In this document: positions 1 to 6,039 of the stretch, in pieces | Layout of the letters: every line of letters begins with the position of its first letter | Numbering within the stretch: position 1 is the first letter of the stretch | Assembly: GCA_027457225.1 (NCBI GenBank) | Contig: DAIDTL010000024.1 | Location: 5,001-11,071 of the forward strand | DNA: 6,071 nucleotides | From: Ferrovaceae bacterium | GTDB taxonomy: Bacteria > Pseudomonadota > Gammaproteobacteria > Burkholderiales > Ferrovaceae | Direction of reading: 5' to 3' | Position numbers and translations under genes: made by a program | The notes under the pieces: generated by a model | What the model saw: the letters and a program-made list of their open reading frames with translations, nothing else | Databases searched by the model: none | Told to the model about the DNA's origin: nothing

Positions 1-730
1 TCTCATCGGGCGGCTCGTTGATGCCGATGTAATTGCCCAAGGATTTTGACATCTTCTGCACGCCGTCCAAACCTTCCAGGAGCGGCATCGTCAGAACCAC
101 TTGTGGCTCCTGTCCATACTGTTTCTGCAATTCGCGACCCATCAACAGATTGAACCGCTGGTCAGTGCCGCCGAGCTCGATATCGGCACGCATCGCCACG
201 GAATCATACCCTTGAATCAATGGGTACAGAAATTCATGGATCGCGATCGGCTGACCTTCTTTATAGCGCTTATCGAAATCATCCCGCTCCAGCATGCGCG
301 CCACGGTGTGCCTGGCCGCCAACTGCACTAGGTCAGCGGCACTCATCTCCCCCATCCAACTCGAATTGAACAACACCTCGGTCTTATCCGCGTCCAGAAC
401 CTTAAAGATCTGCTCCTCATAACTCCGGGCATTCGCAATAACTTCTTCTCGACTCAAAGGCTTACGGGTGACATTCTTCCCAGTTGGGTCGCCAATCATG
501 CCGGTAAAATCACCGATCAGGAACAGCACATGATGACCCAACTCCTGAAACTGGCGAAGTTTGTTGATCAAGACCGTGTGCCCAAGATGCAAATCCGGCG
601 CCGTGGGGTCGAAACCGGCCTTGACGCGCAGAGGTACACCGCGCGTCAACTTTTGCACAAATTCATGCTCCAGCAACAGATCCTGTGCACCACGCTTGAT
701 CAGCGCCAGCGCTTCTACGACCGACGGCAT
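1..730 (-). CDS. tyrS: Tyrosyl-tRNA synthetase (type 2), partial, C-terminus outside window
   Basis: Cytoplasmic class I aminoacyl-tRNA synthetase that activates tyrosine with ATP and charges tRNA-Tyr. Only the N-terminal 243 codons are present; the reading frame is open to the left edge, and the family is usually about 400 residues, so the end of the catalytic core and the C-terminal S4-like tRNA-binding domain are missing. Visible signatures are AGFDPTAPDLHLGH (HIGH-type motif H48-H51), IGDFTGMIGDPTGK around residues 70-85, the tyrosine-pocket stretch QGYDSVAMRADIELGGTDQR, and KMSKS at 226-230. KMSKS rather than the KFGKS form of E. coli TyrS indicates the type 2 family. The ATG at 730 is chosen because GGAGGGG (735-741) lies 4 bases upstream; an in-frame ATG at 748 has no Shine-Dalgarno. 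The gene is divergent from the M23 peptidase. Nothing abnormal is seen in the translated part. Confidence 0.96.
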   Translation of the reverse strand, partial: MPSVVEALALIKRGAQDLLLEHEFVQKLTRGVPLRVKAGFDPTAPDLHLGHTVLINKLRQFQELGHHVLFLIGDFTGMIGDPTGKNVTRKPLSREEVIANARSYEEQIFKVLDADKTEVLFNSSWMGEMSAADLVQLAARHTVARMLERDDFDKRYKEGQPIAIHEFLYPLIQGYDSVAMRADIELGGTDQRFNLLMGRELQKQYGQEPQVVLTMPLLEGLDGVQKMSKSLGNYIGINEPPDE

Positions 731-769
731 GCGACCCCTCCACGACATATTTATCAATGTGACGAGATT

Positions 770-798
770 AACATACCGCTCAGACAACCAGCAGTTAA
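770..798 (-). promoter_or_regulatory. Candidate sigma70 promoter of tyrS
   Basis: On the minus strand TTAACT (793-798) is followed after 17 bases by TATGTT (770-775), each matching four of six consensus positions. Transcription would begin near 763, leaving a leader of about 33 bases before the ATG at 730. This fits the position but rests only on consensus similarity. Confidence 0.4.
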
Positions 799-879
799 GC
801 TACCGGCACATTCATTGCTTCCCAGACAGCACTGACGTTTTCAAATGCACCTAACGCCGCATCAACGGGGAAAAAATTC

Positions 880-908
880 TTGACCCGTCGGGTGTCACAG
901 GCTAAGGT
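880..908 (+). promoter_or_regulatory. Candidate sigma70 promoter of the M23 peptidase gene
   Basis: TTGACC (880-885) is followed after exactly 17 bases by TAAGGT (903-908). The -35 is near-perfect and the -10 keeps the conserved T, A and final T. Transcription would begin around 915, leaving about 24 bases before the GTG start at 939. Together with the opposing tyrS promoter it makes 749-938 a divergent promoter region; I see no other feature there. Confidence 0.6.
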
Positions 909-938
909 ACGGCGGCGCGATTATTTTGAGGGAATATT

Positions 939-2336
939 GTGATTAACTACTTGCTAAACAACCACAAAGCGACCATGGACGGCCAGGGGAGCAGCAGCCC
1001 CGCCAGGGTCCGTCACCGCCTCTGGCTCCCATTGGGCAGCGTGCTGATTCTCGCCTGCCTGTTTGTTGGAATTGCATCGCGCCATGCCAATGCGACGCGC
1101 ATCACCTCAGCCACCCGCACGCCGCTGGTACAGAATTTATCTCTGAAAGATGCAGTTAGTATTCCCTTGCAACTGCCTCAGCCATCCCCTGACAACAGCG
1201 CCGAAAGCGCTGACGCCGGTGATGCGCCAGACACCGAGTGGTTCACGGTCAACGTCAAGAATGGCGACACCCTGGGCGCCATTTTCAACCGCATCGGCGT
1301 CAGCGCCGATCAACTCCAGAAAATCGTGAGCCTCAATACGGACACCGCCAGCCTTCGGCGCATCCACCCTGGCGAGTCCTTCAAATTCAGCATCGACGTC
1401 AATGGTCAGCTCCAGAAACTGACCTACGACACCGATGCCGTGCATATTCTGCAGGTCGAGAACATGGATGGCGGCTATCGCTCCACGGTCATAGAGCGGC
1501 CTATCGAACATCGCATGGCGCGCGCCAGCGCGGTAATCAACTCTTCATTGTTCGAGGCGGCGCAGTCCGCTGGCGTGGCGGACAACATCACACTCAAGTT
1601 GATCAAGATATTCGGTTGGGATATCGATTTTGCGCTCGGCATCCGCGACGGTGATAGCTTCGCCGTGGTCTTCGAGGAGGACTACGTCGACGGCAAGAAA
1701 ATCCGTGACGGTGAGATTCTAGCGGCCGAATTCAAGAACCGCGGCAAAACCTACCGTGCCCTGCGATATACCGACCCCAACGGTCAAGTCGCCTATTATT
1801 CGCCTGACGGCAACAATCTGCGTAAGGCCTTCCTACGTACTCCAGTGGAGTATTCACGCATCAGCTCCGGCTTTAGCTTGGCGCGACTCCACCCAATACT
1901 GAACCGTATCCGCGCGCACAAAGGTGTCGATTACGCCGCACCTATCGGCACACCGGTCAAGGCCACCAGCGACGCCGTCGTTACCTTCGTCGGAACCAAG
2001 AGCGGGTACGGCAATGTCGTCGAACTGAAACATAACATACACATCAGCACGCTCTACGGTCACCTGTCGCGCTTTGTCAAAGGCCTGCGCCGGGGTCAAC
2101 GGGTCAGCCAGGGGCAGACTATCGCCTATGTCGGCATGACCGGCCTAGCCACAGGCCCCCATCTGCATTATGAAGTGCACATCGATGGCCAATACCGCAA
2201 TCCCGTCACTATCAAGACCTTCATCGCAGAGCCCGTCACCAACAAATACCGCCCGGATTTCTTGGCTAAGACCCAACCGATGCTGTCGCAGCTCAATCTG
2301 CTTGAGCACGTGATGGTCGCCTACCGGACACCCTGA
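939..2336 (+). CDS. mepM: Membrane-anchored murein DD-endopeptidase, OapA/LysM-like plus M23 family (MepM/YebA-like)
   Basis: A 465-residue envelope zinc peptidase expected to cut peptide cross-links in murein so that new strands can be inserted. The order seen is: short basic cytoplasmic N-terminus; one hydrophobic signal anchor at about 29-46; a Ser/Pro/Asp-rich linker to about 98; a LysM/OapA-like domain at about 100-160 (WFTVNVKNGDTLGAIF then an IHPGESF segment); an intermediate Csd3-like domain at about 190-300; and the M23 domain from about 310 to 425. The LytM residues are all present: H327 and D331 (HKGVD), H375 (YGH), and H408/H410 (GPHLHYE), so it should be active. The start is GTG, supported by GAGGGA (928-933) five bases upstream; the internal ATG at codon 13 has no ribosome site. 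Length and architecture match E. coli MepM (about 440 residues). The symbol is given by family; substrate preference is inferred. Confidence 0.92.
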   Translation: MINYLLNNHKATMDGQGSSSPARVRHRLWLPLGSVLILACLFVGIASRHANATRITSATRTPLVQNLSLKDAVSIPLQLPQPSPDNSAESADAGDAPDTEWFTVNVKNGDTLGAIFNRIGVSADQLQKIVSLNTDTASLRRIHPGESFKFSIDVNGQLQKLTYDTDAVHILQVENMDGGYRSTVIERPIEHRMARASAVINSSLFEAAQSAGVADNITLKLIKIFGWDIDFALGIRDGDSFAVVFEEDYVDGKKIRDGEILAAEFKNRGKTYRALRYTDPNGQVAYYSPDGNNLRKAFLRTPVEYSRISSGFSLARLHPILNRIRAHKGVDYAAPIGTPVKATSDAVVTFVGTKSGYGNVVELKHNIHISTLYGHLSRFVKGLRRGQRVSQGQTIAYVGMTGLATGPHLHYEVHIDGQYRNPVTIKTFIAEPVTNKYRPDFLAKTQPMLSQLNLLEHVMVAYRTP

Positions 2337-2362
2337 TAATCAAATCCGACCTGGCTGATCTC

Positions 2363-2400
2363 CGCCGTCGCGGCGTAACCGTGACGGCGCGCCCTTTCTT
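2363..2400 (+). terminator. Hairpin terminator after the M23 peptidase gene
   Basis: An 11-base-pair stem, 2363-2373 with 2379-2389 (one G-U pair), encloses the loop CGTAA. It is followed by CGCCC and the T-rich run TTTCTT (2395-2400). The stem is strong, but the T-tract is interrupted and begins several bases late. It lies 26 bases after the stop codon and before anmK, suggesting that anmK is at least partly transcribed from its own promoter. Confidence 0.6.
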
Positions 2401-2426
2401 CACATATGCCCCCACTCCGTGCGGCT

Positions 2427-2435
2427 TGCTACTAT
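2427..2435 (+). promoter_or_regulatory. Weak candidate extended -10 promoter of anmK
   Basis: TGC directly precedes TACTAT (2430-2435), giving an extended -10 arrangement with four of six -10 matches. No recognisable -35 is present. Transcription would begin near 2442, downstream of the ATG at 2406 and upstream of the ATG at 2469, which favours the later start. Confidence 0.35.
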
Positions 2436-2468
2436 TCAGCACCCTCCCCACCGTATCCGGTTTTTACC

Positions 2469-3593
2469 ATGCCTGAACTCTTCATCGGACTGATGTCTGG
2501 CACCAGCCTGGATGCTATCGACGCCGTTCTGGTTGACCTGTCATCACAGACACCGCAACAGATAGCCGCTCACAGTCACCCGCTACCCGCCGCACTGCGC
2601 GCACAATTGCTGACGCTCTGTCATGGCGGCAGGACGGATGAATTGCGGCAAATGGCCGCACTTGATGTGGACCTCGGGCGCTTGTTTGCCGAAGCCGCCC
2701 TCGCACTGATACAGCGCGCTGCAATCCCCGCCGCGGAGGTGCGCGCCATTGGCAGCCATGGCCAGACCGTGCGCCACGCACCCGATCATAACCCTCCATT
2801 TAGTGTGCAGATCGGCGACCCGAACATCATCGCGCAACTCGCCGGTATCACTACCATCGCGGATTTTCGGCGGCGCTACGCAATCCTGCGGTGTGAATGG
2901 CTGGGACAAGGGGCGCACCTTGTCCGCCTGCTGCGATGTCGCGCCGCCGAGGACCGCGTGGCGCTAAACATAGGTGGTATGGCCAATATCACCATCCTGC
3001 CCAGCGATCTGCGGCAACCTGTGACCGGTTTTGATACCGGCCCGGGCAACGTATTGATGGATGCCTGGGCCGCGCGACACCTGGGCACTACCCAGGATGA
3101 CGAGGGTCGCTGGGCCGAAAGTGCGTTGTACCACGAACCGCTGCTGGCGACGCTGCTAAGCGATACCTATTTTCAGCGCCCACCTCCCAAGAGCACTGGA
3201 CGTGAGTACTTCAACATGGCCTGGCTGGAAGCAAAGTTAGGTCAGTTAGACTCCGTGCCGGAACCCGCAGCGGTCCAAGCCAGCCTGCTCATTCTCACGG
3301 CACAGTCCATCGCGGCCGCGATCCAACGCTATGCCCCGCACGCACAGCGCGTCTTGGCGTGTGGCGGCGGCGTACACAATGTCGCACTGATGCGGCAACT
3401 GGCGGATAGATTACCGGGCAGACATGTGGCATCAACACAGACGCTGGGTTTGGACCCTGATTGGGTGGAAGCCCAAGCCTTCGCTTGGCTGGCCAAACAG
3501 ACACTGGAAACTCGGCCCGGCAATCTGCCAAGCGTGACTGGAGCGCGGTCGGCGGTCGTGCTGGGGGGGATATATTTGGCAAATAGCGAGTAA
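2469..3593 (+). CDS. anmK: Anhydro-N-acetylmuramic acid kinase carrying an internal inverted segment
   Basis: AnmK opens the 1,6-anhydro ring of anhydro-MurNAc and phosphorylates it with ATP to MurNAc-6-phosphate, a cytoplasmic step of peptidoglycan recycling. The 374 residues match the family length (E. coli about 369). Visible motifs are GLMSGTSLDAIDAVL (7-21), IGSHGQTVRH, the substrate-domain GFDTGPGNVLMDAW with the likely catalytic base D189, PKSTGREYFN, CGGGVHN, and PGNLPSVTGA near the end. The oddity is residues 137-158: after DFRRR the expected D-I-A-x-GGQGAPLVPAFH block is replaced by unrelated sequence starting Y137-A-I-L. Reverse-complementing 2867-2950 restores the block exactly in frame, so the encoded protein as shown is probably inactive though full length. 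The ATG at 2469 is chosen because homology begins at MPELFIGLMSG; the in-frame ATG at 2406 adds 21 unrelated residues. No clear Shine-Dalgarno precedes either start. Confidence 0.93.
   Translation: MPELFIGLMSGTSLDAIDAVLVDLSSQTPQQIAAHSHPLPAALRAQLLTLCHGGRTDELRQMAALDVDLGRLFAEAALALIQRAAIPAAEVRAIGSHGQTVRHAPDHNPPFSVQIGDPNIIAQLAGITTIADFRRRYAILRCEWLGQGAHLVRLLRCRAAEDRVALNIGGMANITILPSDLRQPVTGFDTGPGNVLMDAWAARHLGTTQDDEGRWAESALYHEPLLATLLSDTYFQRPPPKSTGREYFNMAWLEAKLGQLDSVPEPAAVQASLLILTAQSIAAAIQRYAPHAQRVLACGGGVHNVALMRQLADRLPGRHVASTQTLGLDPDWVEAQAFAWLAKQTLETRPGNLPSVTGARSAVVLGGIYLANSE
2867..2950. repeat. Inverted segment bounded by 10-bp inverted repeats inside anmK
   Basis: TCGGCGGCGC (2867-2876) and its exact reverse complement GCGCCGCCGA (2941-2950) enclose 64 bases. 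Allowing one mismatch, the arms extend inward to 13 bases (2867-2879 and 2938-2950, 12 paired). Flipping the interval leaves the arms unchanged and converts residues 137-158 of AnmK from a non-family sequence to DIAAGGQGAPLVPAIH followed by TAGLRS, joined without a gap to AAEDRVALNIGG. From RRR to NIGG the flipped version has the same residue count as the E. coli sequence I recall. Neither orientation contains a stop in the anmK frame. No recombinase gene lies in the window. The inversion itself is very well supported; whether it is switchable is not known from one sequence. Confidence 0.92.
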
Positions 3594-3783
3594 CGAATCG
3601 CAAGGAGATGAGGGCGCGCCCCCGCCCCCGCTATTATCTTTCCCTAGCCGGCAAAATGCTCGCGCCAGCAGCCAGCTTTCCAGAACGTGTCACGGCAACG
3701 TTCCGAGGCGAACTGAGCGGGCGGAATGCCGCACATTCTAAGTAAATAATGCCGAAATAAAAATCAGCATTAGCGTGGACCGC

Positions 3784-3810
3784 AAATACACAAGGGCGCT
3801 TTACGCGCCC
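3784..3810 (-). terminator. Probable terminator of the erpA transcript
   Basis: GGGCGC (3794-3799) and GCGCCC (3805-3810) form a six-base-pair GC stem around a five-base loop. Read on the minus strand it is followed by TTGTGTATTT, a moderately T-rich tail. It lies about 25 bases beyond the erpA stop. On the plus strand the tail is not T-rich, so it serves anmK poorly. The rest of the 3594-3835 gap shows no convincing gene. Confidence 0.5.
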
Positions 3811-3835
3811 CTGTTGGAGTAGATTGGCACCTTAG

Positions 3836-4189
3836 TTAAACGTTGAAAGACGAGCCACAACCACAAGTCGTCGTGGCATTCGGATTCCGAATTACAAATT
3901 GGGCGCCTTCCAAACCTTCCGAGTAGTCGATCTCCGCTCCCATAAGATACTGGAAACTCATCGGGTCGATGAGCAGCTTGACACCTTCCTTCTCGACTTC
4001 CATATCTCCATCATTGATGCTCTCATCGAAGGTGAATCCATATTGGAATCCGGAGCAACCGCCACCTTGTACAAACACGCGCAGCATGAGATTTGGGTTG
4101 TCTTCCTGAGCGATCAGTTCTTTGACTTTACGAGCGGCCATATCGGTAAAAATCAACGGGGATGGCATTTCAGTTGCCAGGGTACTCAT
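3836..4189 (-). CDS. erpA: Iron-sulfur cluster insertion protein ErpA (A-type carrier)
   Basis: A 117-residue cytoplasmic A-type carrier that accepts Fe-S clusters from the scaffold and delivers them to apo-proteins; in E. coli it is needed for IspG/IspH maturation in isoprenoid synthesis. The three ligand cysteines are present: C45 in GGGCSGFQYGFTF, and C109 and C111 in the C-terminal CGCGSSF. EDNPNLMLRV and EGLEGAQFVIRNPNA match E. coli ErpA (114 residues) closely and favour ErpA over IscA or SufA. Three in-frame ATGs exist (4231, 4195, 4189). AGGAG at 4196-4200 is six bases from the ATG at 4189 but abuts the one at 4195, so 4189 is chosen. It has its own promoter with an IscR-like site and lies 92 bases downstream of the bactofilin gene on the same strand. 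Confidence 0.96.
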   Translation of the reverse strand: MSTLATEMPSPLIFTDMAARKVKELIAQEDNPNLMLRVFVQGGGCSGFQYGFTFDESINDGDMEVEKEGVKLLIDPMSFQYLMGAEIDYSEGLEGAQFVIRNPNATTTCGCGSSFNV

Positions 4190-4230
4190 GGGCATCTCCT
4201 GTAAAGCAGGTATTCTGGAAACATTGGCCA

Positions 4231-4259
4231 ATATTATATTTCCTGAGTAGTTTAGTCAA
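4231..4259 (-). promoter_or_regulatory. Sigma70 promoter of erpA
   Basis: On the minus strand TTGACT (4254-4259) is followed after 17 bases by TAATAT (4231-4236). A perfect TATAAT overlaps at 4233-4238 with a 15-base spacer. Transcription should begin near 4224, about 35 bases before the start codon. A 10-bp palindrome, ATTGGCCAAT (4223-4232), sits at the expected start point and could be an operator, but I cannot assign it. Confidence 0.65.
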
Positions 4260-4263
4260 CTAC
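4239..4263 (-). promoter_or_regulatory. Candidate IscR type 1 binding site at the erpA promoter
   Basis: The minus-strand sequence TAGTTGACTAAAC followed by TACTCAGGAAA matches about 20 of 25 positions of the IscR type 1 consensus (half sites of the form YYGACT and AGTCRR). It overlaps the -35 and spacer of the erpA promoter, as in E. coli iscR. This predicts repression by [2Fe-2S]-IscR and derepression under iron or oxidative stress. E. coli erpA is known to belong to the IscR regulon. The comparison was made by eye. Confidence 0.55.
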
Positions 4264-4281
4264 TATTCCTGTCACCTCGAC

Positions 4282-4719
4282 TTATTTGCGGGTTTTGTCG
4301 CGGCGCGGCTCATGATCCAAGGCCAGCACCGACTTCTGAGTCTCGGCACGGTGAATGAGCTGGCCATTGACCTCGGCGCCCATGGCCATTTCTATCAGAT
4401 TGTAATAAATGTTGCCCGTAATCCGAGCACGCGCGGTTAGCTCCACGCGATCGGAGGAATGGACATCCCCGACCACTGTGCCATTGAGTATCATGCTCGG
4501 CGCCTGCACCTGACCCTCAATGGTGCCGCTCTCGCTGAGCGTGAGTATCGCGGCGTTGTCCGGCGCGGCGCTGACATTACCCTTGATAGTGCCATCGATA
4601 TGCAAGATACCGCTGAAGCTCAGATCACCCTGCATCTCGGTCTGTTGACCAATCAAGGTGTCGATATTGGATGGCTTCTGCTGCGTCTGCTGGCCCTTGC
4701 CAAGATTATTTCCCCACAT
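4282..4719 (-). CDS. Bactofilin (polymer-forming cytoskeletal protein)
   Basis: A 145-residue bactofilin, a beta-helical protein that polymerises without nucleotide and scaffolds cell-shape or polar functions at the inner membrane. It has a short polar N-terminal tail (about 1-18). From about 19 to 122 come repeated rungs with glycine and aliphatic spacing, including TLIGQQTEMQGDL, LHIDGTIKGNV, SESGTIEGQV, ILNGTVVGDV, ITGNIYYNLIEMAMGAEVNGQ. A charged tail (EPRRDKTRK) ends the protein. The ATG at 4719 (MWGN, a common bactofilin beginning) is chosen because GGAG (4729-4732) lies nine bases upstream; an upstream in-frame ATG at 4776 would add 19 residues that do not look like the family. It sits between argC and erpA on the same strand, 141 bases after argC, so cotranscription with argC is possible. 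No clear promoter of its own was found. Its partner is unknown; the M23 peptidase nearby is a plausible one. Confidence 0.9.
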   Translation of the reverse strand: MWGNNLGKGQQTQQKPSNIDTLIGQQTEMQGDLSFSGILHIDGTIKGNVSAAPDNAAILTLSESGTIEGQVQAPSMILNGTVVGDVHSSDRVELTARARITGNIYYNLIEMAMGAEVNGQLIHRAETQKSVLALDHEPRRDKTRK

Positions 4720-4860
4720 GAGTCGGATCTCCACTGCACAGTTGGACTGTTTGGATCGAGGATGATTGCAACGCACCCCTCTTCACTACTGTTTCTGAGG
4801 TAGGTACAGCTTGCCAGCTTACCCCTCCCCAGCCGTTAAATGCTGTTCCAGCTCACACTA

Positions 4861-5892
4861 TCAAGGCAGCAGGGCGATGCCGCCCAGGCCGGCGCGTTCA
4901 TCCAAACCGAAAACGAGGTTCATATTCTGTACCGCTTGCCCGGCCGCGCCCTTCACCAGATTGTCGATCACCGCCAACACCACCACCGTGTCGCTGTCCT
5001 GCGGGCGATGCACCGCCACCCGACAGACATTGGCGCCGCGCACGCTGCGGGTATCCGGATGCGCACCCGCCGGCAGCACATCGACGAAAGGTTCATCGGC
5101 GTAACGTTGCTCGTACAATGCCTGCAGATCCGTGCTCTTATCCTTCAGCGTTGCATAAAGTGTGGCATGAATACCACGAATCATCGGTAACAGATGCGGG
5201 ACGAAGGTCAGCCCTACCGCATGACCCGCCACCGCCGCCAGCTCCTGCAGAATCTCCGGAAGGTGTCGATGGCCAGGCACTGCATAGGCCTTGAAACTCT
5301 CGCCGATTTCGCTCATCAGCGTCGCCACTTCCGCCTTGCGACCGGCGCCGCTGGCACCGGATTTAACATCGGCCACCAACCGGTCATCCGCCACCAGTCC
5401 GTTCTCGAGCAACGGGAGAAAACCGAGCTGTACCGCCGTCGGATAACAGCCTGGGTTAGCCACCAGTCGCGCCTTATGCAGAAGCGCACGGTTGACCTCT
5501 GGCAGACCATAGACGGCTTCCGATAACAACTCCGGACAAGCATGCGGCATGCCGTACCACTGCTGCCACTGCACCGGATCCTTGAGACGAAAGTCGGCCG
5601 CCAAATCGATAACCTTCACCCCCGCCGCCAATAGCGCCGGCGCCATTTTCATGGCCGTGCCGTTAGGCGTGGCGAAGAACACCACATCGCAGTCGGCCAA
5701 CGTCTGGGTGTCGGGCTCGGTAAAACGCAGGCTCACATGTCCGCGTAGATTGGGGAACATAGTGGCCACGGCGATACCTGCGTCTCCGCGCGAGGTAATC
5801 ACCGCGAGGCTGACGTCAGGATGCGCCGCCAGCAAGCGCAGCAACTCCACACCGGTATACCCGGTACCGCCCACTATCCCCGCCTTGATCAT
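4861..5892 (-). CDS. argC: N-acetyl-gamma-glutamyl-phosphate reductase
   Basis: ArgC catalyses the NADPH-dependent reduction of N-acetylglutamyl phosphate to the semialdehyde, the third step of arginine biosynthesis, in the cytoplasm. The 343 residues match the type 1 family (about 340-350). The N-terminal Rossmann motif GGTGYTG is at 8-14. DLAADFRLKD follows at about 96-105, the catalytic cysteine is C149 in ANPGCYPTA, VKSGASGAGR is at 177-185, and GHRHLPEI supplies the active-site histidine around 208-210. FVPHLLPMIRGI lies at about 230-241 and DNLVKGAAGQAVQNMN near the end. The ATG at 5892 begins the family match (MIKAGIVGG), although its ribosome site is weak (GAG at 5897-5899). A GTG at 5946 would add 18 unrelated residues and lies upstream of the predicted transcription start. 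No frameshift or missing key residue is seen. Confidence 0.97.
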   Translation of the reverse strand: MIKAGIVGGTGYTGVELLRLLAAHPDVSLAVITSRGDAGIAVATMFPNLRGHVSLRFTEPDTQTLADCDVVFFATPNGTAMKMAPALLAAGVKVIDLAADFRLKDPVQWQQWYGMPHACPELLSEAVYGLPEVNRALLHKARLVANPGCYPTAVQLGFLPLLENGLVADDRLVADVKSGASGAGRKAEVATLMSEIGESFKAYAVPGHRHLPEILQELAAVAGHAVGLTFVPHLLPMIRGIHATLYATLKDKSTDLQALYEQRYADEPFVDVLPAGAHPDTRSVRGANVCRVAVHRPQDSDTVVVLAVIDNLVKGAAGQAVQNMNLVFGLDERAGLGGIALLP

Positions 5893-5930
5893 CGCACTCG
5901 CAACCCGAAGTTTATTGAAATGGAACTGGC

Positions 5931-5959
5931 ATAGTACAGGGTTCACCGACCGCAGCCAA
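5931..5959 (-). promoter_or_regulatory. Candidate sigma70 promoter of argC
   Basis: On the minus strand TTGGCT (5954-5959) is followed after 17 bases by TACTAT (5931-5936), four matches in each box. Transcription would start near 5924, about 32 bases before the ATG at 5892, which supports that start over the GTG at 5946. No ArgR box was convincing by eye. Confidence 0.4.
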
Positions 5960-5970
5960 AACCTGAGCCC

Positions 5971-6039
5971 TTATGCAGTTTTCCGACCCCACCTGGACCA
6001 GCTCCAGCCCCGTGAATCGTCGGCATCCGTCATCGCCAT
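5971..6039 (-). CDS. Possible 22-residue small ORF upstream of argC
   Basis: ATG at 6039 to TAA at 5971 on the minus strand, preceded by GAGGA with a four-base spacer to the ATG, a better ribosome site than that of argC itself. The peptide reads MAMTDADDSRGWSWSRWGRKTA and holds three arginines and three tryptophans, with CGG, AGG and CGG as arginine codons. It could be a leader peptide, the beginning of nothing real, or a chance ORF. No convincing attenuator hairpin with a T-tract lies between it and argC, and the predicted argC promoter starts downstream of it. The remaining bases 6040-6071 are too few to assign to a gene. Confidence 0.2.
   Translation of the reverse strand: MAMTDADDSRGWSWSRWGRKTA

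Noticed and set aside
2583..2918. Minus-strand ORF of 111 codons across anmK
   Set aside because: It is antisense to a well-supported gene, has no recognisable family, and owes its partial overlap with the inverted segment to the GC-rich coding sequence.
2877..2942. Compensating frameshifts or sequencing indels as the cause of the odd AnmK residues
   Set aside because: The alternative plus-strand frames do not yield the conserved block, total length is unchanged relative to the family, and the reverse complement restores the block perfectly with breakpoints at inverted repeats.
3563..3569. Run of seven G in anmK as a slippage-type phase-variable tract
   Set aside because: It encodes the normal LGGI near the C-terminus, only about eight codons from the stop, so a slip would have little effect; the tract is also short.
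3611..3620. GGGCGCGCCC palindrome after the anmK stop as a terminator
   Set aside because: It leaves only a three-base stem once a loop is allowed and is followed by a C-rich run rather than T.
3644..3746. Small ORFs between anmK and erpA (29 codons at 3657-3746 plus strand; 30 codons at 3644-3736 minus strand)
   Set aside because: Neither has a Shine-Dalgarno or promoter, they overlap each other on opposite strands, and I recognise no family. The minus-strand peptide is rich in Cys and Trp but this alone is not support.
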